A stretch of DNA of 38,976 nucleotides from Chara braunii (taxonomy: Eukaryota > Streptophyta > Charophyceae > Charales > Characeae): the NCBI GenBank assembly GCA_003427395.1, contig BFEA01000010.1, positions 343,775 to 382,750 of the forward strand, in the 5' to 3' direction. Made by a program: the position numbers and the translations under genes. Positions within the stretch are counted from its first letter, which is position 1; each line of letters starts with the position of its first letter. Shown here piece by piece: positions 20,570 to 30,219 of the stretch. The notes under the pieces were generated by a model that saw only the letters and a program-made list of their open reading frames with translations, was not told the origin of the DNA and made no database searches.

Positions 20570-21600
20570 AATTGGAGAGCATTCTGAGTGAGCCTGTGGG
20601 GCTACAACTTGAGGGTGGTAGGGGCTGTTGCGGGGTGCAGTCCACCCCCGTCGTCTGCCTGCGAGAGTTTGGGTGTGAGCCTGCCCAGGGTACTGTCGGG
20701 AGGCCTGCATCAGTACAGGCTGCAACGGTCGTTACTATGGAACCCGCCTCCACTTTGGTCTTCAACGTTTTCATCGGAGCATTGGCTACTACCACTAGGA
20801 TCGGGCCCGGCCAATCCAGCCCCACACTTAGGCTAGCAGCAAGCCTCGAGCCCATCGACCCATGGCTGTGCCAAGATCACGACGACGGACGAGCGCAGGT
20901 CGCACTCGTCGGTTTCTGCCCCGGGGCTAATTGATTCAGCAACAGATGTTCCAGCGGACTTGGACTTTGGTGGCCGCTGACCCATTGCCTGTCCAGAGTA
21001 AGACCCGTGCGGTGCACGAGTGAGTGTGCAGCTTAGCGCAAATAGGAGGAGCAACTTAGCGCAGCGAAAGAGCGCATGGCATATAAAAGGTGTGACGGGT
21101 GGGCAGCAGAGAGAGAGAGAGAGAGAGAGAACAAGAATGTTGAGGCAGCTGGCGCGTAGGAGGACGGGATGGGAGGCTGGACGCTGCGACAGGGAGGCTG
21201 GCAAAAGAGAAGCATGAAGGCATGAGAAAGGAGGGTGAACCTCGGCGCAAAATCACGCCAGGTGCATTCAGACTGGGGACGAAGATGGCGGAGAGGGAGA
21301 GAGAAGTGGCGAAGGGAAGAGTGCAGAACTCGCCCGATTCTTGACGAATCAGGCGAGAGAAGATGCAAATCTGATGTTTTGAGTTTAGGCGAACTCAAAT
21401 TCGGGGTCAGATTAGCATGAAACTTAGTATAGAACAAGGAAATATCTCGCTCATTCCTCAGCGGAAAAACGCTGCGCGAAGGTGCTAAAAGAAAGTGGAG
21501 GTGGTGAGGGAAAAAGGAAATATCTCGCTCGTTCCTCAGCCGAATCGAGCGAGTGAAGACTCGATTATGGGGTTTTGAGGCATTACGAGTATGATGGTAG
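20570..21600 (-). repeat. Inverted partner of the 7440-8650 repeat
   Basis: On the minus strand it starts with ATGCCTCAAAA near 21580 and carries the GTGGTAGTAGCC...GAAGACCAAAGTGGAGG block near 20745-20810, in the same order as the plus-strand copy. A minus-strand frame starting MGQRPPKSKS near 20985 is uninterrupted for about 50 codons but unrecognised. An AG microsatellite lies at about 21107-21130, and a ~26-bp word (GGAAATATCTCGCTC) is repeated at 21438 and 21517. Confidence 0.5.
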
Positions 21601-21835
21601 CATTAGTTTTCACAAGGAGTTAGTAGATTAGTTGGTATGGGCTATTGGAGCTGTGTGGTCAGCCGTGAGAAATGTCGGGCATGATGATAGAGTGATGATG
21701 GGGAGCGTGAAAGGATTGATAAATGAGATTGAGGAGAATAGGACAGTGGGAAAGAAAGCAACGAGTAGATGCGACAGATTATAAGGAAGGGAAGAACGAG
21801 CAACAGCGAGGGGAGGGAAATATCTTACCTCAAAT

Positions 21836-22218
21836 ATGACGATGTATCAGTGGGAGATGCATTTTATTTTAGAAGACTCCAAACAGCGAGCGCAGCGGAA
21901 CCAGGCTGTTGTGGGGGTGTATCTGCCCAGGCCCGAGCAAAAGATTCATTATACTCTTCTTTATCGTACCAAGAGGGAAGCGGCTGTCCCTAATCCATTG
22001 TGCACATGGCTGGAAAAGCAGTATATTTTTGTGTTTTTGAAGGGGACTCCTTCCCGACTTTATGTACTGGTCGGTTGCTCAGTTGACGCCCGCTCTCGTC
22101 TGTCCGCTTGCTTTTACCACTGGCAACTCATGGGCTGTTCTTTGCGGGCCTGGTTTGCTTTGGATTACCGGCATCTGGCCAGGCTGGATGCTAGGCATGT
22201 TCGGCAAGGGTTGCGAAA
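21836..22218 (+). CDS. Candidate host exon, unknown protein
   Basis: I do not recognise the product. The frame opens MTMYQWEMHF and runs 127 codons without a stop, rich in Leu, Tyr, Trp and Arg and with no simple-sequence bias (VGVYLPRPEQ, then LVGCSVDARS, then ALDYRHLARL). It ends ...RQGLR before the consensus splice donor GTAAGT at 22219-22224; the stop codon follows only if the donor is not used. The frame is also open upstream of the ATG for some distance, so this need not be the first exon. No partner exon was found before repeat R2 starts near 22540. It could be an orphan exon cut off by the repeat or a chance frame. Confidence 0.4.
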
Positions 22219-22540
22219 GTAAGTAGCTCTGAAACGGCGACAAAAATTTCCCGACCTTCAATAAGGAGATTCAATTTCATTTTGCGCATTTTGCGGGTAC
22301 GGGAGTCGGGTTGTCTTATCACAGTTACAAAAGACCTCTCCCTCGTAGCGTGCTTATCTTCGGTGTGCCGCACGCTATTGCCTCTGAAATTTGAAGTGGC
22401 TGGTATGGCCGAAAGTGTTGGATTACCATTGCAAATAGCTGGTGGATGCTGAAGCGGCAGTTTGGTTAGAGGAAATGGCACAGTGACTTGAAGGAAGTAA
22501 TCAAGCGTGAAAAAAGGGGTTTATTGTGTGAGTTGGAATG
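22219..22540. other. No gene seen
   Basis: By position this would be intron after the donor at 22219. No other structure noticed. Confidence 0.4.
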
Positions 22541-22820
22541 TCGTTAGAAGGTCAACGGTAGGCACTTGGACTTCGATTTAACCAAGCTGCTGTGTACGCT
22601 GGCCACCATTGCAGGGCCCTCAGGCGAATCAAGGCAACAAGGCCGTCTCTTGAGAGTTGAGTCCCTCTCTTGTATCTCGAGCGTCTAAAACCCCTTACCC
22701 TCTGCCCTTTTTAATCTAAGTCTAATCTTGTTCAGAGAGGAAGGCGGCAGGCGGGATTGCAACTCGTATGACCGCAGCAAGACTCTGTGGGGAGCTAGCC
22801 CATCGATTGCGGGAGCTGGA

Positions 22821-22937
22821 ACTCAGGAGGAGTTCTGGAGGCAGGGAACTGACAGGTAACCTTTTGCTTTCCCTCTATAAACTCAGGAGGAGTTCTGGAG
22901 GCAGGGAACTGACAGGTAACCATTGCTTTCCTTCTAT
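22821..22937. repeat. 60-bp tandem duplication in R2
   Basis: ACTCAGGAGGAGTTCTGGAG through GACAGGTAACC is repeated with period exactly 60 (22821 and 22881). R1 has one copy only (about 5780-5830, opposite strand), so the duplication arose after the two copies separated. Confidence 0.92.
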
Positions 22938-23237
22938 AAACCCTGTTATAACGCATTATTTGTATTCCTAACTATGTTTTGAATAAATATACTGAGTGCA
23001 CCCCTACTTTGTCGTTCAGTTTGACTCTCAGGATAAACCAGATTTAAATAAAGAAAGGTATGCGCAATGCCAGTTTCAATTTTGGTGTCTGACTGAAAGC
23101 AAATGGTGGGGTTGCATCTGGGGGAAAGGTGGGAGGAAGGTTGTATTGCTTGTGTTTGACTGGGTTGATCAAAGGCTGGGAGAGTCTCCATAAGATTGGA
23201 GGGCCTAGAGCTATGTTTATTTTCGATTGCCTGAAGG

Positions 23238-23564
23238 ACCAGACAGGTTCCCATATGGTTGGGTGGTCTGGTTGCTTTGACTTGCGAGGGCTGCTTGTGA
23301 TTGCTTTTTCAGGGACCAAGCAGGTTTCCACAAGATTGGATGGCTTGGCTGCCTTGTTTCGTTTGGGATTTTTCGATGTTTATTAGTTTCTCTTTGTTTT
23401 ATTCTGAGGCGAAGGACTGGACAGGTTCCCATAAGATTGGGAGGTCTGGTCTGGGAGCCGCGCACATGCTGAAACCAAAAGGTTAAAATTGTTTATATTC
23501 TATACTACTATATTTATGAACAGGCTAGTCAGACATTTTTCCATAAGATTGGATGGTCTGACTA
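23238..23564. repeat. R2 versions of the common-loop hairpins
   Basis: Stems: 23238-23272 ACCAGAC/GTCTGGT; 23316-23348 CCAAGC/GCTTGG; 23416-23450 ACTGGAC/GTCTGGT (seven pairs, two of them G.T); 23526-23564 TAGTCAGAC/GTCTGACTA (nine pairs). Loops are 21 nt and follow A(G/T)(G/T)TT(C/T)CCA(T/C)A(A/T)G(A/G)TTGG(G/A)TG, the complement of the R1 loop with changes. A fifth site near 23803-23827 (CTAGAC arm) has lost its partner arm by a deletion. The fourth R1 hairpin has no counterpart here. Confidence 0.85.
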
Positions 23565-24057
23565 TAGTTTATCACCAACTGAAGAGAGTATGAATAAAGA
23601 ATAAAATTGTGGAAAGAAGGTACAAGTTGAACCTTGATCTAAGATGATCGGTTCTGTCATATGTTGCCTCAAAAGATTAAGTGCATACAATTATATATAA
23701 CTTGGATACTTAAATGGTTCACGGCGACTAGGCTGGCTAACCTAGTCATGTGCCCAAAGAAGAGAAGTTGCAGTGCCCCGTGTTTGTGTATATTCTATGG
23801 CTGAGCTAGACAGGTTCCCATAAGATTGTACTTACCTCTGTGGTTTGGCCTTGCATATGGCTGAGTGAGATCATTACTTAGTCTGGGTTTCACTTGATAC
23901 CTAGTTGCTTTAATTGCTCGCCACGTGCTAGAGCTATAGGAGTTAGTTTCAATTTTAGCATTTTCTGGGATCATTTGTTATACTTGGCTTTGTATAAATT
24001 TTGGTAAGCTACTTTCTCTACGAAAAGCGGTCCCGAAATTTCTGCAAATCCAAGAAG

Positions 24058-24290
24058 TTAGTCAAAATTTGACTTTTCAAAGTTCAACTTGTCTTTATAT
24101 TTATATATGGCTTAGTAAAAATTTGGAAGGCTGCTCTCCGATCGGGTCATCCTTGGGGAAATGCTCCAGGAGCTTAGTCAAAATTTGACTTTTCAAAGTT
24201 CAACTTGTCTTTATATTTATATATGGCTTAGTAAAAATTTGGAAGGCTGCTCTCCGATCGGGTCATCCTTGGGGAAATGCTCCAGGAGCT
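24058..24290. repeat. 116-bp tandem duplication across the rbcL edge
   Basis: 24058-24173 and 24174-24289 are essentially identical. Each copy contains R2 sequence (TTAGTCAAAATTTGAC...GGAAGGCTGCTCTCC) followed by the first ~30 bases of the rbcL fragment (GGTCATCCTTGGGGAAATGC). The duplication therefore happened after the plastid DNA had joined R2. Confidence 0.95.
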
Positions 24291-24467
24291 GTAGCTAACC
24301 GAGTAGCTTTGGAAGCTTGCGTACAAGCACGCAATGAGGGAAGAGATTTAGCTCATGAAGGTAATGAAATTATTCGAGAGGCTACCAAGTGGAGTCCTGA
24401 ATTAGTTGCTGCTTGTGAAGTTTGTAAAAAGATTAAATTTGAATTTGAGACTATTGATACTCTATAA
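24261..24467 (+). pseudogene. rbcL: Plastid rbcL 3' end in nuclear repeat (NUPT)
   Basis: In frame from 24261 the sequence encodes the C-terminal 68 residues of the Rubisco large subunit: [20 protein letters not shown], then [10 protein letters not shown], then KWSPEL, ending FEFETIDTL and TAA. This corresponds to about residues 408-475 of the usual 475-residue protein. There is no stop or frameshift. The word EVCKKIKF differs from the usual EVWKEIKF, consistent with decay after transfer. The next ~50 bases (24468-24517) are absent from R1 and may be plastid 3' flank. Without the N-terminal 85 percent, which holds most of the active site, it cannot make enzyme. It lies in R2 between two B-type units, where R1 has an A-type unit. 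Confidence 0.95.
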
Positions 24468-24700
24468 GTCTAATAAATTTCTTTGAATTTCAACGAGTTG
24501 AATAAGAGAGATCAAGTCTCCTTTTCTAAAAGGAGTGCTGCCCAACTTTTTGCTAATTCAAGGAGTTGGACAAAATTTGACTTTGGAAAGTTAAAGATTA
24601 CTCCTTTTTTTCATATTCAGGCTGATATAAATTCAGAGAAGATACTTTTCCTACGGGAAGCGTTGCCAAAATTTTCTTAGTTTAGAGGAGATGTATTATA
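24468..24700. repeat. R2 part of the A/B tandem array
   Basis: One B unit (AAAAGGAGTGCTGCCCAAC near 24528) and one A unit (ACGGGAAGCGTTGCCAAAAT near 24654) follow the rbcL fragment, as the reverse complement of the first two units in R1 (3870-4000). Confidence 0.75.
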
Positions 24701-24942
24701 TTTTGACAGGTGGCGACTCTGGCGATCCACTCTGTAAAGAGGAGATTCTGCCATAGTTGTACCTTTTTTTTTGGCACTGGCTTAGAGGTAGGCCTAGGCT
24801 GGGCTATCAGGAGAGTCTTGAGTGAGAATGTGTCATGGGACTTTCATCTTCATACATTGACGATTTAGCTCCGACATTGACCTGTCGTATGATACAGGTC
24901 TTCTTCGGACATTCGATCCAGGGTTTAGACTAGTTTTAGCCT

Positions 24943-24981
24943 GATCCTGCAAGGATCATCTTCTGTTATCACTGATAACAG
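24943..24981. repeat. R2 twin palindromes
   Basis: TGATCCT-GCA-AGGATCA (24943-24959) and CTGTTATCA-C-TGATAACAG (24963-24981): counterparts of 3564-3602 with intact stems and altered centres. Confidence 0.85.
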
Positions 24982-25130
24982 GTCGGTTGGTTGATCGCGG
25001 ACTTGTCGGTTCACGACACAACTTTGTTGACACCTGTACCTCAACTTGATTGCCTTAGCCCTGAGATTTTATATCTTTCTTTGAGAGTTTTAAGCGGACT
25101 TCTTTTAATGGCCGTTATAAAGAATTTATG

Positions 25131-25702
25131 AGATTTATGGAAAGTTGAACTATGAATGGGGCCTGAGTGTCTGAGGCGTGGTGTGAGTTACAGGGAACAG
25201 TAAAGTTGACCACATTGGTGTATGGCAATGTGGCTATGATTTGTGTCTATGTTTTATGCATGTTAGTATTTAGGAGCTTGGTATATGAGCCGTACCTTGG
25301 AGACGGTGAGAATGACAACCATGTTAAGCACGATCTGCATACCTGATGACTATTTTATTTTATCTCGAGATTTGATTTGATATATGAGTGTTGGGATGTT
25401 TATTTATTGATTGATTTTGCTTGTTGTTTTTTATAGTTGGACGTTGTAGTCCGTGGCAACCGTCAAAGTCAAACCCATTGACTTCCCTCCAGGCCCTTAA
25501 TGATAGAGCTAGTCTCCAGGGCGATAAGAGACGATTGCCACCACAGGTATGAACCTGTGTTCCACCCACTCTCCGCAGGGTGCAGAAGAGGGTGTGGCTT
25601 TCAACCGCACTTGGCGGTTGTCCAACGTCGAGAGATCAATCCCTCAAGGCGCGCGTCAGTCGACACTTGGGTGTCGAATGGAACCCTTGAGATTAACGAG
25701 GA

Positions 25703-25752
<50 letters not shown>

Positions 25753-26640
25753 CGTTCGACCTCAGCACGCGTCCACGATGGATGGTTTTGGTGGCGCGTG
25801 CTAATGTAGAAGGTATCCCATCCGAGACTTGGACAAATCTGACCGCAATCACGTTCAGAGCTTAGTAGAAAAAGTCCGAGTGTGGTCAGATTCGTAGTCT
25901 AGGCGTAAGTGCCATCAGATACATTTCTGGAAGTGCTAGTGCTAGGCCTCAGGTAAAAGCACATACCGTATCCCAGGAACCTTTCTTTTATTTTTTTGGA
26001 GAATCTCTGGATAAATGAGATTGAATCCTCTGCATGAACATGGAAAGATACATTGCCATAACTGTCTTGTGTACATGTCGAGAGTAGTGCAGCGAGGCCA
26101 TTGGTGAATAGTCCCGTTGAGGTACTGACAGATTGGACGCGCGGGGCTTCGCTCCACCGCTCACCGCGTGATCAAAAGAGAAAACCGAAGGTGATGCATC
26201 TTTTCATGTTCTAGCTGAAAATTCATTCTCTTTTCTCACAGTTGGTGCCTCTTTTGAGGGATCCGGGCGACAGTAAGTCATTCTGATTTTCTTCCTTTAC
26301 GTTCTTTTCTTTTTATTATTAGCAAAAAGCTCCAGGAGAAACGATTGTCAGTTCTATCGTTTTTTACTTTAGAAGTAATAAGAAGCGAACGTTCTGAGAG
26401 ATCGCGACCCTCATCATGACTGAGTTTGGCCTGCAAGAACCCTGCCATACAGACTGCAAGAACCCTACCATACACACACAGTATTACACGGACTACAAGT
26501 TTTACTAAAAGCGTTCAGGCCAATGCGTGGCCTCCAAAAAAAAATTGGCTGCCCGTTTCTTATTTTATGCGAGCAGGGGGCCGGTTCTACTACACCCCCT
26601 CACAACTTTTTTTTCTTCTTTTTTCGACCCCCGTTTTTAG
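25131..26640. other. No gene seen; GT/GA microsatellite
   Basis: A GTGTGTGT tract passes into an AG tract at about 25704-25750. A 23-bp tandem duplication (CTGCAAGAACCCT) lies at about 26431-26475. No convincing coding region. Confidence 0.6.
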
Positions 26641-26735
26641 AGGTGCGCCGCCACATGCAGTGCGTGCGCATCGTGCGTGATGCATGGTGCGACGCACGTG
26701 CGCGGTGCAGCGCATCGTGATGCGCCGCATATATG
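26640..26735. repeat. TGCG-rich clustered palindromes
   Basis: A ~95-bp stretch made almost only of TGCG/CGCA/ATGC words. It includes GCGCATC-GT-GATGCGC (26710-26725), GTGCG-A-CGCAC and GCATC...GATGC. Confidence 0.7.
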
Positions 26736-26739
26736 GTCT

Positions 26740-27640
26740 CTAATGTAGGCTTGGAAAGATTTATGTTGCATGATGGATGTATTGAGTTTATAGCACCCAG
26801 AGCCTTGGTCAGGTTTCTTGCGGAATGACATAATTATCGTGCACATTTTGTGATAAAGTCCTGGGTCCGGACTCGCAGGGAGGATCCCTGCCAAAAGCAG
26901 CGAGCCCCCCATGTTTTCAGGGATTAAGATCAGGTCTATTCTGGATCTGGACCTGTTTTCGGTCCCGACTTTCCTTAGGCATGAGTAATATCCTATGTCG
27001 GGGTTATTCATGCGGAAGGAATCAAAAACATTTAATGAGAGAAAAATCTCGGATCATCCGTTCGTCCTCCTCCACATATGACGGTATCTTCCATCTGTCC
27101 ATCCATCTATCCCGGGCTGCGTTACAATCGCCAGCCATGATAACTGGGACACTCGGCAAGGATTTGTGTCTTCAAGTTTTCAAAGAACACCCTTCTCCCC
27201 CCAAATGTATTAGGGGCATAGACGCACTGGATGCGAAGTATTTCTAGTTCCAATGTAACTAGAACTGACGCCCATCTGCCGCCTTCCTGGTCCACCACCC
27301 AGTGTACCGGTTCTGCGCGGGATTTCGGGGGAATCCAAATGGCCTCCCCCGCTCTACTAGGTTTCGGAGCTTGCGCTCTGAATGCCTTATGTGGCCACAG
27401 CGTCTTATGGATGCGGTTATGTTCTGGGGTGTCCATGAGGTGTGTCTCTTGAATGCATACTATATCCGGCCAGTTCCTACCCCCCACCCCTCTCATTAGG
27501 TCCCGTATTGCAGTCTACTTATCTATTTTGCACGAAGCCAGGCCGTTCACATTCAAGGATCGTAAATCCAAGTCTGCAGCTCGTTGGCATTGGTTTCAAA
27601 TTTTGTCCTTTCCATACACCGCCTTGACCGGGTCCATTGT
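26740..27640 (-). pseudogene. LINE ORF2 endonuclease domain, broken
   Basis: Apurinic-type endonuclease (exonuclease-endonuclease-phosphatase family) of a non-LTR retrotransposon, which nicks target DNA. Reading down from about 27560: LNVNGLAS, a TAG near 27515, then an open frame 27496-27122 with the metal-binding Glu in DIVCIQETHL and the later VYAPN motif. A frame break at about 27122 leads to 27011-26640, with RSRIDLILI and the post-nuclease signature GSGCYKLNTSIMQHKSFQ. Similarity ends near 26740 at the TGCG-rich stretch. The reverse transcriptase that should follow is absent here. The fragment at 18198-20090 has the same strand, but about 1.2 kb of linker is missing between them. Confidence 0.82.
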
Positions 27641-27719
27641 GTAGGGGTTCTCATGTTCCTAGACAAACCCACGACAGTCGGTCCCAGTCCCACACTGTTT
27701 CCCCTGCCCGGAGACCCAG

Positions 27720-27783
27720 CCTGAGGATGGCACATAAACATGCCTAGACATCCTGAGGATGGCACATAAACATATCCAGATAT
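27720..27783. repeat. 32-bp tandem duplication
   Basis: CTGAGGATGGCACATAAACA is repeated with period 32 at 27721 and 27753, upstream of the endonuclease start, and adds a frame break to the minus-strand reading. Confidence 0.92.
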
Positions 27784-27789
27784 TGTTGG

Positions 27790-29200
27790 ACTTTAGCTTG
27801 ACTGTCTGCAGGTCCAAAAGTTGGGGATGAGAATACCACTTCAGGCCTGCGTCTGTGTCCGGGTCGTAGTGGATATAGACATCTCTAGATGATTCTGTCG
27901 GGCCCCGATACCATAGATGTTGTGGCCTGTGCCCCTGGCGGCAGAGAGTCCACAATGTGTGATTCCAATTGCATCTGAAGGATCCTTGCCACTGCCTCAG
28001 ATAGGCAATTCCGCGGTTCTGCCCAGAAAGAGGACCAGCCTTGTAAATTGGCGCCCTCTTGCCTTCCGTTTCTTGATGGAGACAAACCCCTCTCCCATCT
28101 CCCATTTCTTTTACGTATCAGTAATGACGCTGTCTGGGAGAGAGGGTCCTTGTCATGCCCTTGTTCAATGACGTGTCTAAGCTTTCCTCTGCGCACCAGA
28201 TCCAAAGGCATATCCTCCTCCGGATCCGGAGGTGCTGGGTCAGGGGGCGGAATTGTCTCCTCTGTTTTTGCTCACCTTGGGATGGCCCATTTACGGTAGC
28301 TGATTGAGGTGGCGGGAAACGAGAAAAAACTATAGAGGCCAGTCTGCGCCACACGGCCGTCCAGCTCACACCCGTTGGAAGTCCATTTTCTACTACACTC
28401 CTCAGAGAGGGACTTGTATCAAGCACGGGGAACACATCCAATTACGTTTGATCCCAAAAGTCGTCTGTGAGGGGGCCATATTCAGCCTTCAGGTTGGCCA
28501 TCAACCAGTCTGCTATAGCAACTAGCTTCTGTTCAATCGTACGGTCCTGAGGCGGTGCCCCCTCCCCCCGTGCCTCCTCCTCCTGTTTCGGGGATAGCCC
28601 CTCTGGCGATGCAGTGGTGCTTTCCAGGAGGGGTCGACCTCCATCGACTCAGGGACAAAAGCTGTTTGAAAGGGGTTGGCCACAGCCGCTGTTATATGAT
28701 TGGACTGTGACTTCGCTGTTGTTGTTTTCATTGCGTGTCGATTCTCCCCTTCCTGAGACCGATCGGGTTTCCCCCTCCATTTCCATCCTTCGGGTCTGCG
28801 TCTCCTCCTATCCCGTGACTTCCACACCCAACCTCCGGGTCTGCATCTCCTGTCTCAATGGATCTTTCAACATCTTGTTGGCACTGGCTGACCCCCCTTC
28901 TTGATCCTCTCAGCAACCCGCCACTCCCTCGTGCTCCACCAACTGTGTGTGTCCCAGTGGGAAGGGCGTTCCCAGGTCCAAGATATATTGCTTTACCGTC
29001 GGGACCTGGCCCCCACCGTCGCTTTTTTTCGGGACGTGCCATTTGTTCTCCAGCATATGTGCCTGTCCTGGCAGGTCCCCTCCCGAGCGCCCTCCGTGTG
29101 CCAACTGCTTCTTCTGAACCTAGGTCTCCTTATCACTTTTCCTTCCCACTGTTTTCCACTCTGCATTTTCTCGATTCTCCTGTGGGTTTGACTCTACCAC
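27790..29200 (-). pseudogene. Probable 3' part of LINE ORF1 (low complexity)
   Basis: Lies between the zinc-knuckle frame and the endonuclease on the same strand. Overlapping minus-strand frames (29042-28728 Gly-rich; 28827-28522 Arg/Lys-rich; 28441-28118; 28211-27885) resemble the charged, repetitive tail of plant LINE ORF1 proteins. No single frame is continuous and no domain is recognised, so the assignment comes from position only. The long plus-strand frame at 28858-29391 is the Pro/Ser-rich shadow of this region. Confidence 0.35.
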
Positions 29201-30170
29201 CTACATCTTCTCCTCCACTTTCTCCTCCACCGATGCAGGAGGGACCCATGTGTTCGGGGGCCACGACTCCCAGTCCGGCTCCCTTGATTTTTCCCACACC
29301 CACCCCACTAGTGCTCCGTCCTTTGTTGGGTCCTCGACATATACCCATCCCTCATGACCCGGCTCAACCGCACGCCATTGGGTTACTTTGATAGGGTCTC
29401 TTAGTAGCCTCCCAGTTGGCCAGGCCGGTTTGTGCGGGTGGAGCGGGCAGATATACTCCATACTTAGATGGCCGTATGCGTTGCATTTATGACACCATGG
29501 CCGCATCTTATGAGCAGTGTGAATCATGTATTCTTTACCCCTATTTGGTACGGAATCATGTCATCTAGGGAGAAAGGCTGGCCTTGAGGAAAATCCAAGG
29601 CCGGCATCAGGTAATCATCCCTTTTGGCGACGAAGGAGGGGAGGGGGTCAATAAAGGCGATGATATCGTACATCATCCCAAGGTCGTACACGAAGGCCGC
29701 CTGGATTTCGACTGGGATATGGCGAAGCTCTACCCAGTAGTAATCCTGCATCAGTTGTGCCCTCCTCTCCTCCGGTCCTAATCGGCGTTGTGGCACCCAT
29801 GCATGTATCCGGACTTCTGCCCGCTCGCAGCGTAACGGGTTGAATCAAAAATTGGTCCCTGGCTTTGGGGGTTTCCTTTGAGGGTTTCTAGTCGCCGACC
29901 AATCCACTTGGCTTTATCATTGGCCGACTTGAAGGCGGCATCATCATGAAACACCCAGTTACTGGCGTGTTTCATGTAAATTTCGTCTCTACTGGCAGCG
30001 CCGCTGCTCGGAAGGGTTTTAACCATGACCTTCTTCCCCCTTGTGTCACCACCTTAGTTTCTGACGGAATCAGGAATTTGGACACGAAAGAGGCTCGGGC
30101 CGGTTGTAACCCATCCAGAGGGATGTCCAGGTTCCCGGTCCGCGGCCCATCCTGCCCCCGATGGATGGTG
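29201..30170 (-). pseudogene. LINE ORF1 (RNA-binding, zinc knuckle), broken
   Basis: ORF1 of plant LINEs coats the element RNA. Frames in order on the minus strand: about 30140-30010 (LQPARASFVSKFLIPSE), 30026-29778 (EIYMKHASNWVFHDDAAFKS), 29796-29524 (YYWVELRHIPVEIQAAFVYD, resembling the nucleic-acid-binding domain before the knuckle in such proteins), and 29527-29201 with a degenerate knuckle (CHKCNAYGHLSMEYIC, two extra residues before the last Cys). Neighbouring frames overlap by a few bases at each break, consistent with simple indels. It lies directly upstream of the endonuclease fragment, giving the normal ORF1-ORF2 order. Confidence 0.6.
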
Positions 30171-30219
30171 AGTGTCGGACCTTTGAACGGGTCCTTGAGT
30201 TTGTTTGCCTAGGTGGATT

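Larger units (their letters stand above)
22540..25130 (-). repeat. Unclassified 2.6 kb repeat, copy R2 (inverted)
   Basis: Reverse-complement homologue of R1 (3430-6130), with the same landmarks in the same order when read on the minus strand. Differences: a 60-bp tandem duplication at 22821-22937, loss of one of the six hairpins and of half of another, an extra hairpin at 23726-23747 (GACTAGG/CCTAGTC), and replacement of one ~120-bp tandem unit by plastid rbcL DNA with a 116-bp tandem duplication beside it. Confidence 0.78.

Noticed and set aside
28858-29391. 177-codon Pro/Ser-rich plus-strand frame
   Set aside because: It is the antisense shadow of the Gly/Arg-rich minus-strand LINE ORF1 region.
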